Part shown: one piece after another, positions 1 through 7,661 of the stretch
Numbering within the stretch: position 1 is the stretch's first letter
How the letters are laid out: every line of letters starts with the position of its first letter
Assembly: GCA_013152945.1 (NCBI GenBank)
Contig: JAADFL010000082.1
Span: 1-24,862, forward strand
Reading direction: 5' to 3'
Source of the DNA: Deltaproteobacteria bacterium
Lineage (GTDB): Bacteria; Myxococcota_A; JAADFL01
DNA length: 24,862 nt
Notes under the pieces: generated by a model
Databases searched by the model: none
What the model saw: the letters and a program-made list of their open reading frames with translations, nothing else
Told to the model about the DNA's origin: nothing
Translations under genes and position numbers: made by a program

Positions 1-11
1 ATTCCCCAAAA

Positions 12-112
12 GCCCCAAAGGGGCGAAATAAAATAGCCTGGGGCAACGCCCCAGGAATTATTGGTACCAAACGATCCCCCTCGCCCGCTCTTGGGCGGTT
101 CGCGAACCGCCC
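12..112. repeat. Cluster of GC-rich palindromes (REP-like)
   Basis: Three hairpin-forming inverted repeats lie close together. GCCCC-AAA-GGGGC is at 12-24. CCTGGGGC-AAC-GCCCCAGG is at 37-55. The perfect 20-bp palindrome GGGCGGTTCGCGAACCGCCC is at 93-112. A small palindrome, TTGGTACCAA, sits at 61-70. They lie downstream of the leftward HD-GYP gene and could act as transcription terminators or REP-type elements. No gene is visible in 1-302. Confidence 0.7.
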
Positions 113-115
113 CTA

Positions 116-172
116 CTTCATGAAATAACAGCATATTTTAGGCACCCTGAAAATCAACCTGGGTGGGGAGGG
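116..172 (-). repeat. Dispersed repeat, copy 4 (reverse orientation)
   Basis: Read on the minus strand, this stretch carries the core CCACCCAGGTTGATTTTCAG followed by GGGTGCCTAAAATATGC and a run ending TTTCATGAAGT. The same order of words occurs on the plus strand at 20017-20123 and 21108-21215, with a shorter version at 23251-23276. It is non-coding here. It may be a MITE or the end of an unrecognised mobile element. Confidence 0.7.
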
Positions 173-204
173 CCACGGGTGGGGAGGGCCACAGGGAGGG
201 CCAC
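161..204. repeat. 16-bp tandem repeat, about 2.75 units
   Basis: The unit GGGTGGGGAGGGCCAC is present at 161-176 and again, identically, at 177-192. A partial third unit, AGGGAGGGCCAC, is at 193-204. The first unit overlaps the end of the dispersed repeat, so the tandem array probably grew by slippage from that repeat's terminus. Confidence 0.85.
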
Positions 205-302
205 ACACCCGGCACTTTACTGACACATTGACCCGGCTTCGACAGGTTACAAAGACAATCTTTCGACAAAATTACGATTGACGGCAGAATGACCCTTGAT
301 GA

Positions 303-1403
303 TCAGCTTGCGCGCACCAAGGCCTTGGGCAGAACAGGTTGGTTTTCCGTCTCCCGGGAATCCGGGTCTTCCTGGTCTCCGGATGATATAGATATCATAC
401 CCTTGCTCAGTAAGTCCTGAAACACATCAACTAAAGCGGGATCGAACTGTGTTCCCTTGCAGGCGACCAATCTCTTGATTGCTTCCTCCAAAGGAATGGC
501 CGACCTGTATGCCCTGTTCGAGGTCATGGCGTCGAATGCATCCGCCACAGCCACGATCCGGGCTTCGAGAGGGACATTTTCTCCTTTCAGTCCGTCCGGG
601 TATCCTGCGCCATCGTACCTTTCGTGGTGATGCCTGACAATTGGCAGTATAGGCGCCATGCTTTTTATTCTACCAAGGATCTGGGCCCCGATAAGCGGAT
701 GGGTTTTTACGTGTTCATATTCTTTATCCGTCAACTTGCCATTCTTGTTCAAAACCGTTTCCCTGATACCGATCTTGCCGATATCGTGCAACTGTCCGCC
801 GAGACTCAGCCTGTCTATTTCTTGGTTTGAAAGACCAATCTCCCTTGCCAAAGCCACACTATAGAAGGTCACCCTTTCACTATGGCCCTGGGTATACCTG
901 TCCTTTGCCTCCAAGGCAGCGGCCAATGCCATTACAGTATCCAAATAGGAACTCTCAAGTTGTCTTTTCTGCTCCTTCACTCTTTCCCGCAGGCGCTGTT
1001 CCTCGTTCTCACGGTCCAATCGCAGTTGTCTCAATTCCAGACTTCGCTCCAGTGCGAATTTGAGTTCATCCATGGAAACCGGCTTTGTAAGATAGTCATA
1101 GGCACCCAACTTCAATATGTTCACAGCGATTTCCAGATCCTGTTCGGCAGTCAGCATCAGCACAGCCATTTTCGGATCGATTTTAAGAATCCTCTTCAAC
1201 GTATCGAGACCGTTCATTTCAGGCATCCTGTAATCGAGCAAAGCTGCATCGAATTTGCCAGGGTCAATCTTTTTAACGGCCTCCTGACCGCTGGATGCAA
1301 CATCGAACTCGTATCCCATTTTTACAATCTGCCTGGATAATACCTTTCTGAGTATCTCTTCATCATCTACAATCAAGATCCTGAACTTTGGATTGAGATC
1401 CAT
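303..1403 (-). CDS. Receiver/HD-GYP response regulator (c-di-GMP phosphodiesterase)
   Basis: This 366-aa protein has an N-terminal receiver domain (about residues 8-125, phospho-acceptor Asp57 in LLDYRMP, with a conserved Lys in LTKPVS). A short coiled-coil-like linker rich in Glu, Arg and Gln follows, then an HD-GYP domain (about 150-345). The metal and active-site signatures are intact: His206-Asp207 in QLHDIGKIGI, the HHHERYDGAGYP motif ending at residue 269, and VADAFDAMTSNRAYR. Known members of this RpfG-like architecture hydrolyse cyclic-di-GMP when phosphorylated. The gene starts 3 bases after the PilZ gene stop, so the two are surely co-transcribed. The sigma54-like promoter at 1823-1838 would drive both. 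The last 30 or so residues are polar and probably disordered. Confidence 0.93.
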   Translation of the reverse strand: MDLNPKFRILIVDDEEILRKVLSRQIVKMGYEFDVASSGQEAVKKIDPGKFDAALLDYRMPEMNGLDTLKRILKIDPKMAVLMLTAEQDLEIAVNILKLGAYDYLTKPVSMDELKFALERSLELRQLRLDRENEEQRLRERVKEQKRQLESSYLDTVMALAAALEAKDRYTQGHSERVTFYSVALAREIGLSNQEIDRLSLGGQLHDIGKIGIRETVLNKNGKLTDKEYEHVKTHPLIGAQILGRIKSMAPILPIVRHHHERYDGAGYPDGLKGENVPLEARIVAVADAFDAMTSNRAYRSAIPLEEAIKRLVACKGTQFDPALVDVFQDLLSKGMISISSGDQEDPDSRETENQPVLPKALVRAS

Positions 1404-1406
1404 TTA

Positions 1407-1787
1407 TTACTCCGCTTGTCCGGAAGCCATGAGGAGTGAATCAATCAGCCTGCCAAGGGCTATCTCGTCGTCAGGACGAAGCCCGGTGAACTTCATGCCC
1501 ACACCTTGTGCGTCATCAGCCTGGACTGTGTGCTTCTGGGCCCATACGACCTCTGACTGAAGGAATCTTGGCAATTCCTCTCCGGGCAGGGGTAGTATTA
1601 CGGTAACCATATCCCCTGATTTGAGAGACATGCCCCTTCCACGCAGAAACAGGCCTCCCAGACTGATGTTCTTGACCTCACCTGTAGTGTAACCTGTAGC
1701 GTTGCCGAACATTGCAGGCATGTCCACATCAACTCTCGGGTGCTGCCTCATTTCCCTTCCTGGTAAACGGCTTGGATTTGCTACCAT
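1407..1787 (-). CDS. PilZ-domain c-di-GMP receptor protein
   Basis: This 126-aa protein is essentially a single PilZ domain. The two ligand-binding motifs are intact: RxxxR at Arg14-Arg18 (RQHPR) and [D/N]xSxxG at Asn40-Ser42-Gly45 (NISLGG). This predicts real c-di-GMP binding. It is the first gene of a two-gene operon with the HD-GYP phosphodiesterase, so sensor and degrader of the same second messenger are made together. The start ATG has GGGAGG upstream (in the minus-strand leader). I cannot tell the target process; motility, pili or exopolysaccharide are usual for the family. Confidence 0.9.
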   Translation of the reverse strand: MVANPSRLPGREMRQHPRVDVDMPAMFGNATGYTTGEVKNISLGGLFLRGRGMSLKSGDMVTVILPLPGEELPRFLQSEVVWAQKHTVQADDAQGVGMKFTGLRPDDEIALGRLIDSLLMASGQAE

Positions 1788-1822
1788 GGCGAACCTCCCT
1801 TAAAGTCTCGGCTAATAGATTA

Positions 1823-1838
1823 TGCAAATGCCGAGCCA
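1823..1838 (-). promoter_or_regulatory. Sigma54 (-24/-12) promoter for pilZ/HD-GYP operon
   Basis: On the minus strand the sequence reads TGGCTCGGCATTTGCA. The family consensus is TGGCACGNNNNTTGCA, so only one defined position differs. The invariant GG and GC doublets are present with the required 10-base gap. It lies about 36 bp upstream of the pilZ ATG and immediately next to a divergent gene for a sigma54-dependent activator, which strengthens the call. Confidence 0.75.
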
Positions 1839-1910
1839 AGTTGATTGACAGGGGAACTGCAGAAATAATTCAATGATTACAGAACAATTTAATCTTTCAG
1901 AATAATGGGA

Positions 1911-1932
1911 GCAAGGGCTGTAATGACCTTGC
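1911..1932. promoter_or_regulatory. Candidate upstream activator site
   Basis: A perfect 6-bp inverted repeat, GCAAGG-N10-CCTTGC, lies 73-109 bp upstream of the leftward sigma54-like promoter, a usual place for an NtrC-type enhancer site. The arms do not match a specific known consensus. The rest of the 1788-2052 intergenic region shows no gene. Confidence 0.3.
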
Positions 1933-2052
1933 CGGGTTATTCTTCACCCCGTCATGATAATCAACCAAAGCTGACTGCTCCTCTTTCCTCTGCTCGTCCG
2001 GCTTGTATGGAACAAGTCGATATGTTATGGAACCAGGTACCAGGAGGGAAGA

Positions 2053-3447
2053 TTGACTTCGACCATAGGTAGAATTCTCGTTGTCGATGACGAATCACTT
2101 ATCAGGGACTACTTGACCAAGGCTTTGTCCAGGGCCGGACACGAGGTGGAGACAGCCGGGGATGGAGCCCGGGGGTTGCAAAAGCTGGAGGAATTTCTTC
2201 CCGACGTGGTACTCCTGGATATTCGCATGCCTGACATGGATGGTCTGGAAGTCCTGCGCAATATTAAGTCTTCAAAGCCTCAGGTTGAAGTCATTATGAT
2301 GACCGGGTTCGGCACCATTCGATCGGCTGTGGACGCCTCACATGCAGGAGCATTCGATTACCTGCAAAAACCTTTCGATAACATGGCCGAAGTTCTGTTG
2401 ACCGTCAGGAATGCATTGGTCAAACGGTCCCTTGCCCAAAAGGCCGAGCGCTTGGAGCAGGTGGTATCCGAACGCGAGGCCTATGATATGCTGGTAGGCG
2501 ACAGTCCGCCCATGCATGAAATAATGGACCTAATAAAAACAGTGGCGCCCAGCAATTCCACCATACTGATCGCCGGCGAAACAGGAACAGGCAAGGAATT
2601 GGTCGCAAGGGCTATTCAAAAATCAAGTAATCGAAAAAACAAACCTTTCGTGGCCATTCATTGCGCGGCCCTTTCCGAGACACTTCTCGAGAGCGAACTG
2701 TTCGGCCATGTCAAGGGAGCCTTTACTGGTGCGCACAGGGATCGCCCCGGCCTGTTCGAGACCGCTGACAGGGGGACGATCTTCCTGGATGAAATCTCTG
2801 AAATTCCACCTTCAATACAGGTCAAACTCCTGCGCGTACTACAGGAAGGAGAAGTCAAGCGAGTCGGATCATCGATTACCAAGAAGGTCGACCTCCGTGT
2901 TATCGCGGCAACCAACGTTGATCTTAAAGAGAAAATCAAGGAAGGACGGTTCAGGGAAGATCTCTATTACAGGCTCAACGTGATACGCATGGAACTCCCC
3001 CCATTGAGGGACAGGGGCAGGGACATTTCCCTGTTGGCCGTGCATTTCGTGGAAAAATTCTCGAAAAGAGCGGGCAGAAAAGTGCCCACAATAAGCAAGC
3101 AAGCAATGGATGCACTCGAAATGTATGGCTGGCCGGGCAATGTAAGGGAACTTGAGAACGCCATAGAGAGGGCTATCGTGCTTTGCCGGCAAGATTCGAT
3201 AGAACTGCACAACCTTCCTCCTGAAATAGGCAGCATGGACAGGGGAAATATGCCGGGCCTGGACGGTGAAACAGCGGCCAAGAATGGATTGCCTTTTACA
3301 AAGGCCAAGAATCAGGCTTTACAACATTTCGAGCAACAATATATCGAAACCCTGCTTAAATTATCCGATGGTAACATGTCCGAAGCAGCCAGGAAAGCCG
3401 GGCTCGACAGAAGTAATTTCAGGAAAATCGTAAAAAAGTACCAGTAA
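2053..3447 (+). CDS. Sigma54-dependent NtrC-family response regulator
   Basis: This 464-aa protein has the full NtrC layout. The receiver is about residues 6-120 with Asp56 (LLDIRMPDMDG). The AAA+ sigma54-interaction domain is about 148-380, with Walker A GETGTGKE at 175-182, the sigma54-contact loop GAFTGA at 222-227, and Walker B IFLDEI around 243-248. A Fis-type helix-turn-helix is at about 425-464 (DGNMSEAARKAGLDRSNFRK). It should activate sigma54 promoters when phosphorylated. The start is TTG at 2053, with AGGAGG at 2042-2047; no in-frame ATG fits before the receiver begins. Neighbours include a hybrid kinase downstream and two sigma54-like sites, one on each side, so local targets are likely. 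Confidence 0.95.
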   Translation: MTSTIGRILVVDDESLIRDYLTKALSRAGHEVETAGDGARGLQKLEEFLPDVVLLDIRMPDMDGLEVLRNIKSSKPQVEVIMMTGFGTIRSAVDASHAGAFDYLQKPFDNMAEVLLTVRNALVKRSLAQKAERLEQVVSEREAYDMLVGDSPPMHEIMDLIKTVAPSNSTILIAGETGTGKELVARAIQKSSNRKNKPFVAIHCAALSETLLESELFGHVKGAFTGAHRDRPGLFETADRGTIFLDEISEIPPSIQVKLLRVLQEGEVKRVGSSITKKVDLRVIAATNVDLKEKIKEGRFREDLYYRLNVIRMELPPLRDRGRDISLLAVHFVEKFSKRAGRKVPTISKQAMDALEMYGWPGNVRELENAIERAIVLCRQDSIELHNLPPEIGSMDRGNMPGLDGETAAKNGLPFTKAKNQALQHFEQQYIETLLKLSDGNMSEAARKAGLDRSNFRKIVKKYQ

Positions 3448-3518
3448 CAGCCTTCCGGGTAAAATAAAACCCAATACAAAGTCAGAGACAGTATATCCGT
3501 TTTGAAACCTTTTGGAGG

Positions 3519-3563
3519 AATAACTTGTTATTACATGTTAGTAGCCGGATATTGAATACCCGG
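3519..3563. promoter_or_regulatory. Two inverted repeats upstream of a sigma54-like site
   Basis: A perfect palindrome, AATAAC-TT-GTTATT, is at 3519-3532. An imperfect one, CCGGATATT-G-AATACCCGG (8 of 9 positions pair), is at 3545-3563. Both lie just upstream of the sigma54-like promoter at 3572-3587. They are candidate regulator-binding sites, but the second is very close for a classical enhancer. No matching copy was found near 1911-1932. Confidence 0.35.
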
Positions 3564-3571
3564 TTCGACTC

Positions 3572-3587
3572 TGGCACAATTCTTGAT
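3572..3587 (+). promoter_or_regulatory. Sigma54-like promoter before hybrid kinase gene
   Basis: TGGCAC-AATTC-TTGAT matches the -24 element exactly and has correct spacing. The -12 element is TTGAT instead of TTGCA/TTGCT, so the second base of the GC doublet is A. It lies about 103 bp upstream of the ATG at 3690 and just after the NtrC-type gene. The imperfect -12 lowers confidence relative to the site at 1823. Confidence 0.5.
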
Positions 3588-3599
3588 TATCATTATTAA

Positions 3600-3640
3600 C
3601 AGAGCCACAGCACAGGACGCCTAAAATGGTGTAGGCTCTG
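3600..3640 (+). other. Structured 5' leader of the kinase gene
   Basis: A perfect 7-bp stem, CAGAGCC (3600-3606) with GGCTCTG (3634-3640), encloses a smaller possible stem, ACGCC-TAAAAT-GGTGT. A run of A follows. A 12-codon open frame, beginning ATG GAG CCC at 3649, ends at a TGA just before the kinase ATG. The element could be a leader hairpin or attenuator. I looked for a GEMM (c-di-GMP) riboswitch match and did not find the defining motifs. Confidence 0.35.
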
Positions 3641-3689
3641 GGAAAAAATGGAGCCCTTGAACGGCAAGGTAGGGAAATTGGAATGAATT

Positions 3690-5258
3690 ATGGAACATTA
3701 TTACAGGTCTAACAACAAAATCACCAGCAATCCGACGATAATAATCGTTGATGACGATCCCTTATTCAGGGCCATGACAGCAGATGCGCTGAAAGAAGAA
3801 AAAGAGGAAAGTTACGATGTCATCGAGGCGGAATCCGGTGAAGAAGCTCTTGAAATCATGCACAACAGCTTAATCGATGCAGCAATCGTGGACTTGTTCC
3901 TCCCAGGTATGAACGGCCTGGAACTATTGATGCGGATTGCCAAAACCAAACCCGATGTCTTGAGGATACTGGTCAGTGCAAAAGCAAACAAGGACCAGGT
4001 TATAACGTCGATCAACAAAGCAAGGGTTCATGCCGTACTCTTGAAGCCATTGGACTATCCCAAATTCCTGGTCCTGCTCAAAGAGCTTCGAAGTGAACGT
4101 TCACGCATGCTACAGGCGGAAAGGCTGGCAGCCATAGGCGAACTCGTAGGCGGAGTGGCCCATGAACTCAATAATCCCTTGACCGCGGTAATCGGCTTCA
4201 CCGAGTTGTTGCTCAAAGACGCCGACATGGAATCATCGAGGGAAGACCTCAACAATATACTGTCTGCTTCCAAAAGAGCCGCAAGAATAGTGAAAAATCT
4301 CTCTGCATTTGCTGTTCCGGCCAGGAAGGGCCAGGAAGAAGTGGAACTCAATTCCCTATTGCGGGCGGTCGCGGAATTGGAAACCAAAAAACTCAAACAA
4401 TCCGGAATCGACTTGTTCCTGGACCTGGACCAATCTTCACCTACATGTTTCGGCAACCCCACAGCACTTCGCAGAATGATGACAAATATTTTGGAAAATG
4501 CAAAGCAGGCATGCATGGATGATTCATCTCGTGTCGAGGGCAAGGGCAAAAAGCGAAACGGCAGAATATGGCTTAGAACCAGGAACAATGACGATTCGTT
4601 CGCAGAGTTGCAGGTTGAAGATGATGGAGTGGGAATTGCACCCCAACACATACACAGGATATTCGAACCTTTCTTTTCAACCAGGGACCTGAAACCGGGC
4701 CGCGGACTGGGATTGGCGGTAGCGCATGGAATAGCACATTCCCACGGCGGTCACATCATGGTCGAATCAGAGCCCGGAAAAGGATCACTTTTCAGGATAA
4801 TCCTGCCGGCCGCATACACAGACACCGGACCTGTCGCCGCCCCGAGGAATTCTTGCCTTACATCACGCACAGTGCTTGTTGTAGATGACGAACCCGGCAT
4901 CAGGGACTTTCTAAATCGTCTGCTTACAAGGGAAGGTATGGATGTCACAACCACGGACACATCTATTGGCGCACTTCATTTGTTCAAGGGAGGATTTGTA
5001 CCTGACGTGATTCTGTGTGACTTGAGATTACCCGACATGGACGGCTCGACTCTCCGGCGTAAAACAGCCAAATCCTACCCGGAGCTTGCAAGGCGCTTCG
5101 TGTTCATTACAGGTGATACGGCGAACGAGAGGTCGCTTACCTTCATGGACCAATCATCCGCGCCATGCCTCGAGAAACCTTTTACCAGGGACCAGCTCAT
5201 GGATGCCCTGGAACTGATAGCATCCACCGGGAATAAAGCCTCCAAAGCAAGCTCATAA
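3690..5258 (+). CDS. Receiver-histidine kinase-receiver hybrid protein
   Basis: This 522-aa soluble protein has no membrane segment. Domains in order: receiver 1 (about 16-132, Asp68 in AAIVDLFLPGMNG, Lys119 in LLKPL); a HisKA helix with phospho-acceptor His158 in GGVAHELNNPL; an ATPase domain with N-box Asn270 (NILENAKQA), DDGVGI around 311-316 and GRGLGLAVAHGI around 338-348; and receiver 2 (about 394-512, Asp444 in LCDLRLPDMDG). Such proteins act as cytoplasmic phosphorelay kinases controlled by an input receiver. It follows the NtrC-type regulator gene and is the obvious candidate partner. The ATG at 3690 has only a weak Shine-Dalgarno sequence (TTGGAAT), so translation may be coupled to the tiny upstream frame ending at the same spot. 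Confidence 0.93.
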   Translation: MEHYYRSNNKITSNPTIIIVDDDPLFRAMTADALKEEKEESYDVIEAESGEEALEIMHNSLIDAAIVDLFLPGMNGLELLMRIAKTKPDVLRILVSAKANKDQVITSINKARVHAVLLKPLDYPKFLVLLKELRSERSRMLQAERLAAIGELVGGVAHELNNPLTAVIGFTELLLKDADMESSREDLNNILSASKRAARIVKNLSAFAVPARKGQEEVELNSLLRAVAELETKKLKQSGIDLFLDLDQSSPTCFGNPTALRRMMTNILENAKQACMDDSSRVEGKGKKRNGRIWLRTRNNDDSFAELQVEDDGVGIAPQHIHRIFEPFFSTRDLKPGRGLGLAVAHGIAHSHGGHIMVESEPGKGSLFRIILPAAYTDTGPVAAPRNSCLTSRTVLVVDDEPGIRDFLNRLLTREGMDVTTTDTSIGALHLFKGGFVPDVILCDLRLPDMDGSTLRRKTAKSYPELARRFVFITGDTANERSLTFMDQSSAPCLEKPFTRDQLMDALELIASTGNKASKASS

Positions 5259-5350
5259 TTTATAAAATCAAGCGCGGGAAGGCGGAGGACGGGACTAGAG
5301 CCGGCCTCAAGCACTAAATTCCCGGTATGCACCTGCATGCGAATCACCTC

Positions 5351-5381
5351 TTGCATTTGGTTATATTTCAGATTATATAAC
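5351..5381 (+). promoter_or_regulatory. ModE-like operator overlapping putative tup promoter
   Basis: A perfect inverted repeat, GTTATAT-N8-ATATAAC, occupies 5360-5381, followed by G. Its right half, TATATAACG, matches the half-site of the E. coli ModE operator, which controls molybdate-related genes. A weak sigma70-like pair (TTGCAT at 5351, N17, TATATA at 5374) overlaps it, so binding would block transcription. It sits 44 bp upstream of tupA, the first gene of the tungstate/cofactor operon. The function is inferred from sequence and location; a TunR-like or unrelated repressor is possible. Confidence 0.55.
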
Positions 5382-5424
5382 GCAGAGATATTTTAAAAGA
5401 CCGCGGGTCAACGGAGGTCGAAAG

Positions 5425-6264
5425 ATGTTCAAAACCCTTAACGGCAAGGTCAACCTTGTCAACGCGTTAACCGGTTTCACGTTTCTCTCTGCTTTTTTCC
5501 TGTTCTCCCCCGCACGTGCAGACGATATAAGACTGGCCACTACAACAAGCACGCAAAACTCCGGCCTGCTGGATTTCATATTGCCTGATTTTGAAAAACG
5601 CACCGGCATGAAGGTGAGAGTAATTGCAGTAGGCACGGGCAAGGCCCTCAAACTGGCCGAGAGAGGAGACGCCGACGTGGTCCTGGTCCACGCCCGCAAA
5701 CTCGAAGAAAAATTCGTGAGGCAGGGGCACGGCGTGAGAAGAAAGAAAGTCATGGAGAACGACTTTGTCCTGGTAGGGCCCGAATCCGATCCCTCGCATA
5801 TAAGGGGGGCAAAGTCTATAAAAGAAGCCATGAAGAGGTTGAAATCGTGCAAGGCTCCTTTTATTTCCAGGGGAGATCGTTCAGGGACTCACATCAGGGA
5901 ACTTTCTCTCTGGGACATGGTAGGCGGACCGCCGCCGGCTCCCTGCCGGTTGGAAGTGGGCCAGGGCCAGGCGGCCATGCTCAGAATAGCTTCCGAAAAA
6001 CAGGCCTATGCCCTGACTGACAGGGGGACCTACCTGGCGGTGAAAGGAATCTCGGACCAACTGAAAGTAATGTTCCAGGGTGCCAAGGTACTAATCAATC
6101 CTTACCACATCATCGTAGTAAACCCGAAGAAGCACAAGGACATGAACTTCAAAGGGGCATGTAAGTTCGAAGACTGGTTTCTTTCTCCAAGAATCCAGAA
6201 GATGATTGGATCGTTCAAGGTAAAAGGCGTGGTCCTGTTCAGACCGGTTATCGGCAAGAAATAA
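5425..6264 (+). CDS. tupA: Tungstate ABC transporter, substrate-binding protein
   Basis: This 279-aa protein has a signal peptide (hydrophobic stretch about 10-29, cleavage expected after ARA at residue 32), so it is periplasmic. The mature start has the TupA-type sequence LATTTSTQNSGLLD, whose TTTS loop contributes to oxyanion binding. Further family blocks are VIAVGTGKALKL, DADVVLVHAR, NDFVLVGPESDP, FISRGDRSGTH and YALTDRGTYLA. These distinguish it from the molybdate protein ModA. Tungstate is therefore the expected ligand, although specificity cannot be read with certainty. GGAGG at 5413-5417 precedes the ATG. It opens an operon with the permease, the ATPase and cofactor genes. Confidence 0.92.
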   Translation: MFKTLNGKVNLVNALTGFTFLSAFFLFSPARADDIRLATTTSTQNSGLLDFILPDFEKRTGMKVRVIAVGTGKALKLAERGDADVVLVHARKLEEKFVRQGHGVRRKKVMENDFVLVGPESDPSHIRGAKSIKEAMKRLKSCKAPFISRGDRSGTHIRELSLWDMVGGPPPAPCRLEVGQGQAAMLRIASEKQAYALTDRGTYLAVKGISDQLKVMFQGAKVLINPYHIIVVNPKKHKDMNFKGACKFEDWFLSPRIQKMIGSFKVKGVVLFRPVIGKK

Positions 6265-6281
6265 CAGGAGCTTGATGATTC

Positions 6282-6923
6282 ATGCTGGCCGCCGAGATAC
6301 TGAATATCCTGTCCGTATCACTCAAGGTTTCACTGAGCGCCACGCTGGCTGCCGCTCTGGTGAGTGTGCCAATCGGCATCGGTCTGGGCTGGGGCAGGTT
6401 TCCAGGCCGTAACACCCTTGTCACTGTGCTGAAAACCCTGATGGCATTGCCCACAGTGGTCGTAGGGCTCTTACTCTATGGACTGTTCAGCAGGCTGGGC
6501 CCATTGGGATTCCTCAAGATCCTGTACACACCGGCTGCCATGGCGGCCGGCCAGTTCGTTCTGGCATTGCCGATAATTTCATCACTCACATGCTCTGCAA
6601 TAGAAGGCCTTGATCCGAGGGTGCGCCGGACTGCGCTGACACTCGGGGCATCCAGATTCCAGGCCGCACTGCTGGGGGCGAGAGAAGCCAAGCTGACGCT
6701 GCTCGCTGCAATTGCCGCAGGCTTCGGAAGGGTCGTAACCGAAGTGGGCTCGGCAATCATGCTCGGAGGAAACATCAAGGACTACACCAGGACAATGACC
6801 ACCGCCATTACACTTGAAACCGCAAAAGGCGAGTTCGAGCTGGGTATATACCTTGGGTTCATATTGCTGGCGGTTGCTCTCGGCTTGAATCTCGCCGTGG
6901 CCAAGGGGCTGGAGTCACGATGA
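6282..6923 (+). CDS. tupB: Tungstate ABC transporter, permease
   Basis: This 213-aa integral inner-membrane protein has about five hydrophobic segments. The cytoplasmic coupling loop with the conserved EAA-like block (RRTALTLGASRFQAALLGAREAK, shown here only in part: LTLGASRFQ and AREAKLTLLAAI) contacts the ATPase. The family segments LMALPTVVVGLLLYGLFSR and GRVVTEVGSAIMLGGNIK are typical of TupB. The start is ATG 6282, because an in-frame stop lies just upstream. It overlaps tupC by 4 bases (ATGA), showing translational coupling. Confidence 0.9.
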   Translation: MLAAEILNILSVSLKVSLSATLAAALVSVPIGIGLGWGRFPGRNTLVTVLKTLMALPTVVVGLLLYGLFSRLGPLGFLKILYTPAAMAAGQFVLALPIISSLTCSAIEGLDPRVRRTALTLGASRFQAALLGAREAKLTLLAAIAAGFGRVVTEVGSAIMLGGNIKDYTRTMTTAITLETAKGEFELGIYLGFILLAVALGLNLAVAKGLESR

Positions 6924-7645
6924 TGGACGACAACATTTACAAGCTCGACAGAGTAAAGCGCCTTGCATGCAACAGGGTGCTCCTCGATATCATCGGGCTC
7001 GAAATAGCGCCGGACCGGGTTGTGCGAATAATCGGAGACAATGGTTCTGGAAAGACCACGTTGCTGAAAATCCTGGCCCTCCTGGACAGGCCGGATACAG
7101 GCCATGTATACGTTTCAGGCACCCTGGTGGAATGGAAGTGGTCGAAATTGAGACCCTTGAGGAACAAAATCACGCTGCTCGAGCAATTCCCTTTTTGTTT
7201 CAAGGGCAAGGTAATCGACAATGTATCACTTGGAGCCAGGATCCGGGGCATGCCCAAGAAAGAGGCTAAAAGAAAGGCAATTTCCTTGCTCGAAGAATTG
7301 GGGCTCCATGAAAAGACGAACCAGGATGCAGGGGGATTGAGCGGAGGCGAGCTGAAGAGAGTGGCCCTGGCCAGGGCATTGCTGTGTGACCCGCACATAC
7401 TCATACTGGACGAGCCCTTTTCCGAACTGGACGAAAAGTCCGGGGCACTGGTTACAGGCGTGCTCGAAAGGTATCTTACAACAAAAAAAGGTATCTTCAT
7501 CTATTCGACTCACTCGGAAAACAGCTATGGATTCACGGGAGAAAGACGCATCTTCCTTTCGGGAGGAAGATTGGTTAATAAGAATGAATCAATTTGTCTC
7601 CCGGTAAAGCCGGCATCCCGGCCTATGGTTCCCGGGGGCACATGA
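6920..7645 (+). CDS. tupC: Tungstate ABC transporter, ATP-binding protein
   Basis: This 241-aa cytoplasmic ATPase has all motifs: Walker A GDNGSGKTT (39-47), Q-loop LLEQFPF around 87-92, signature LSGGE (140-144), Walker B ILILDEP (160-166), D-loop SELDEKS and H-loop His198 (YSTHS). It powers import through TupB. The start at 6920 sits inside the tupB stop (ATGA). A second ATG follows directly at 6923. The C-terminal 30 residues extend past the ATPase core and have no recognised domain. Confidence 0.9.
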   Translation: MMDDNIYKLDRVKRLACNRVLLDIIGLEIAPDRVVRIIGDNGSGKTTLLKILALLDRPDTGHVYVSGTLVEWKWSKLRPLRNKITLLEQFPFCFKGKVIDNVSLGARIRGMPKKEAKRKAISLLEELGLHEKTNQDAGGLSGGELKRVALARALLCDPHILILDEPFSELDEKSGALVTGVLERYLTTKKGIFIYSTHSENSYGFTGERRIFLSGGRLVNKNESICLPVKPASRPMVPGGT

Positions 7646-7661
7646 AAGGCAGGTACTCTCT

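Noticed and set aside
3600-3680. Possible GEMM-type (c-di-GMP-I) riboswitch before the kinase gene, given the c-di-GMP context
   Set aside because: The stem and a GGACGC word are present, but the defining GEMM elements (GGGCAAACC-type loop, tetraloop receptor, second helix order) are not found.
5259-5424. Molybdenum-cofactor riboswitch upstream of the tup/moa operon
   Set aside because: The 166-base gap is too short for the known multi-stem Moco motif, and I see only the ModE-like palindrome and one ordinary promoter-like pair.
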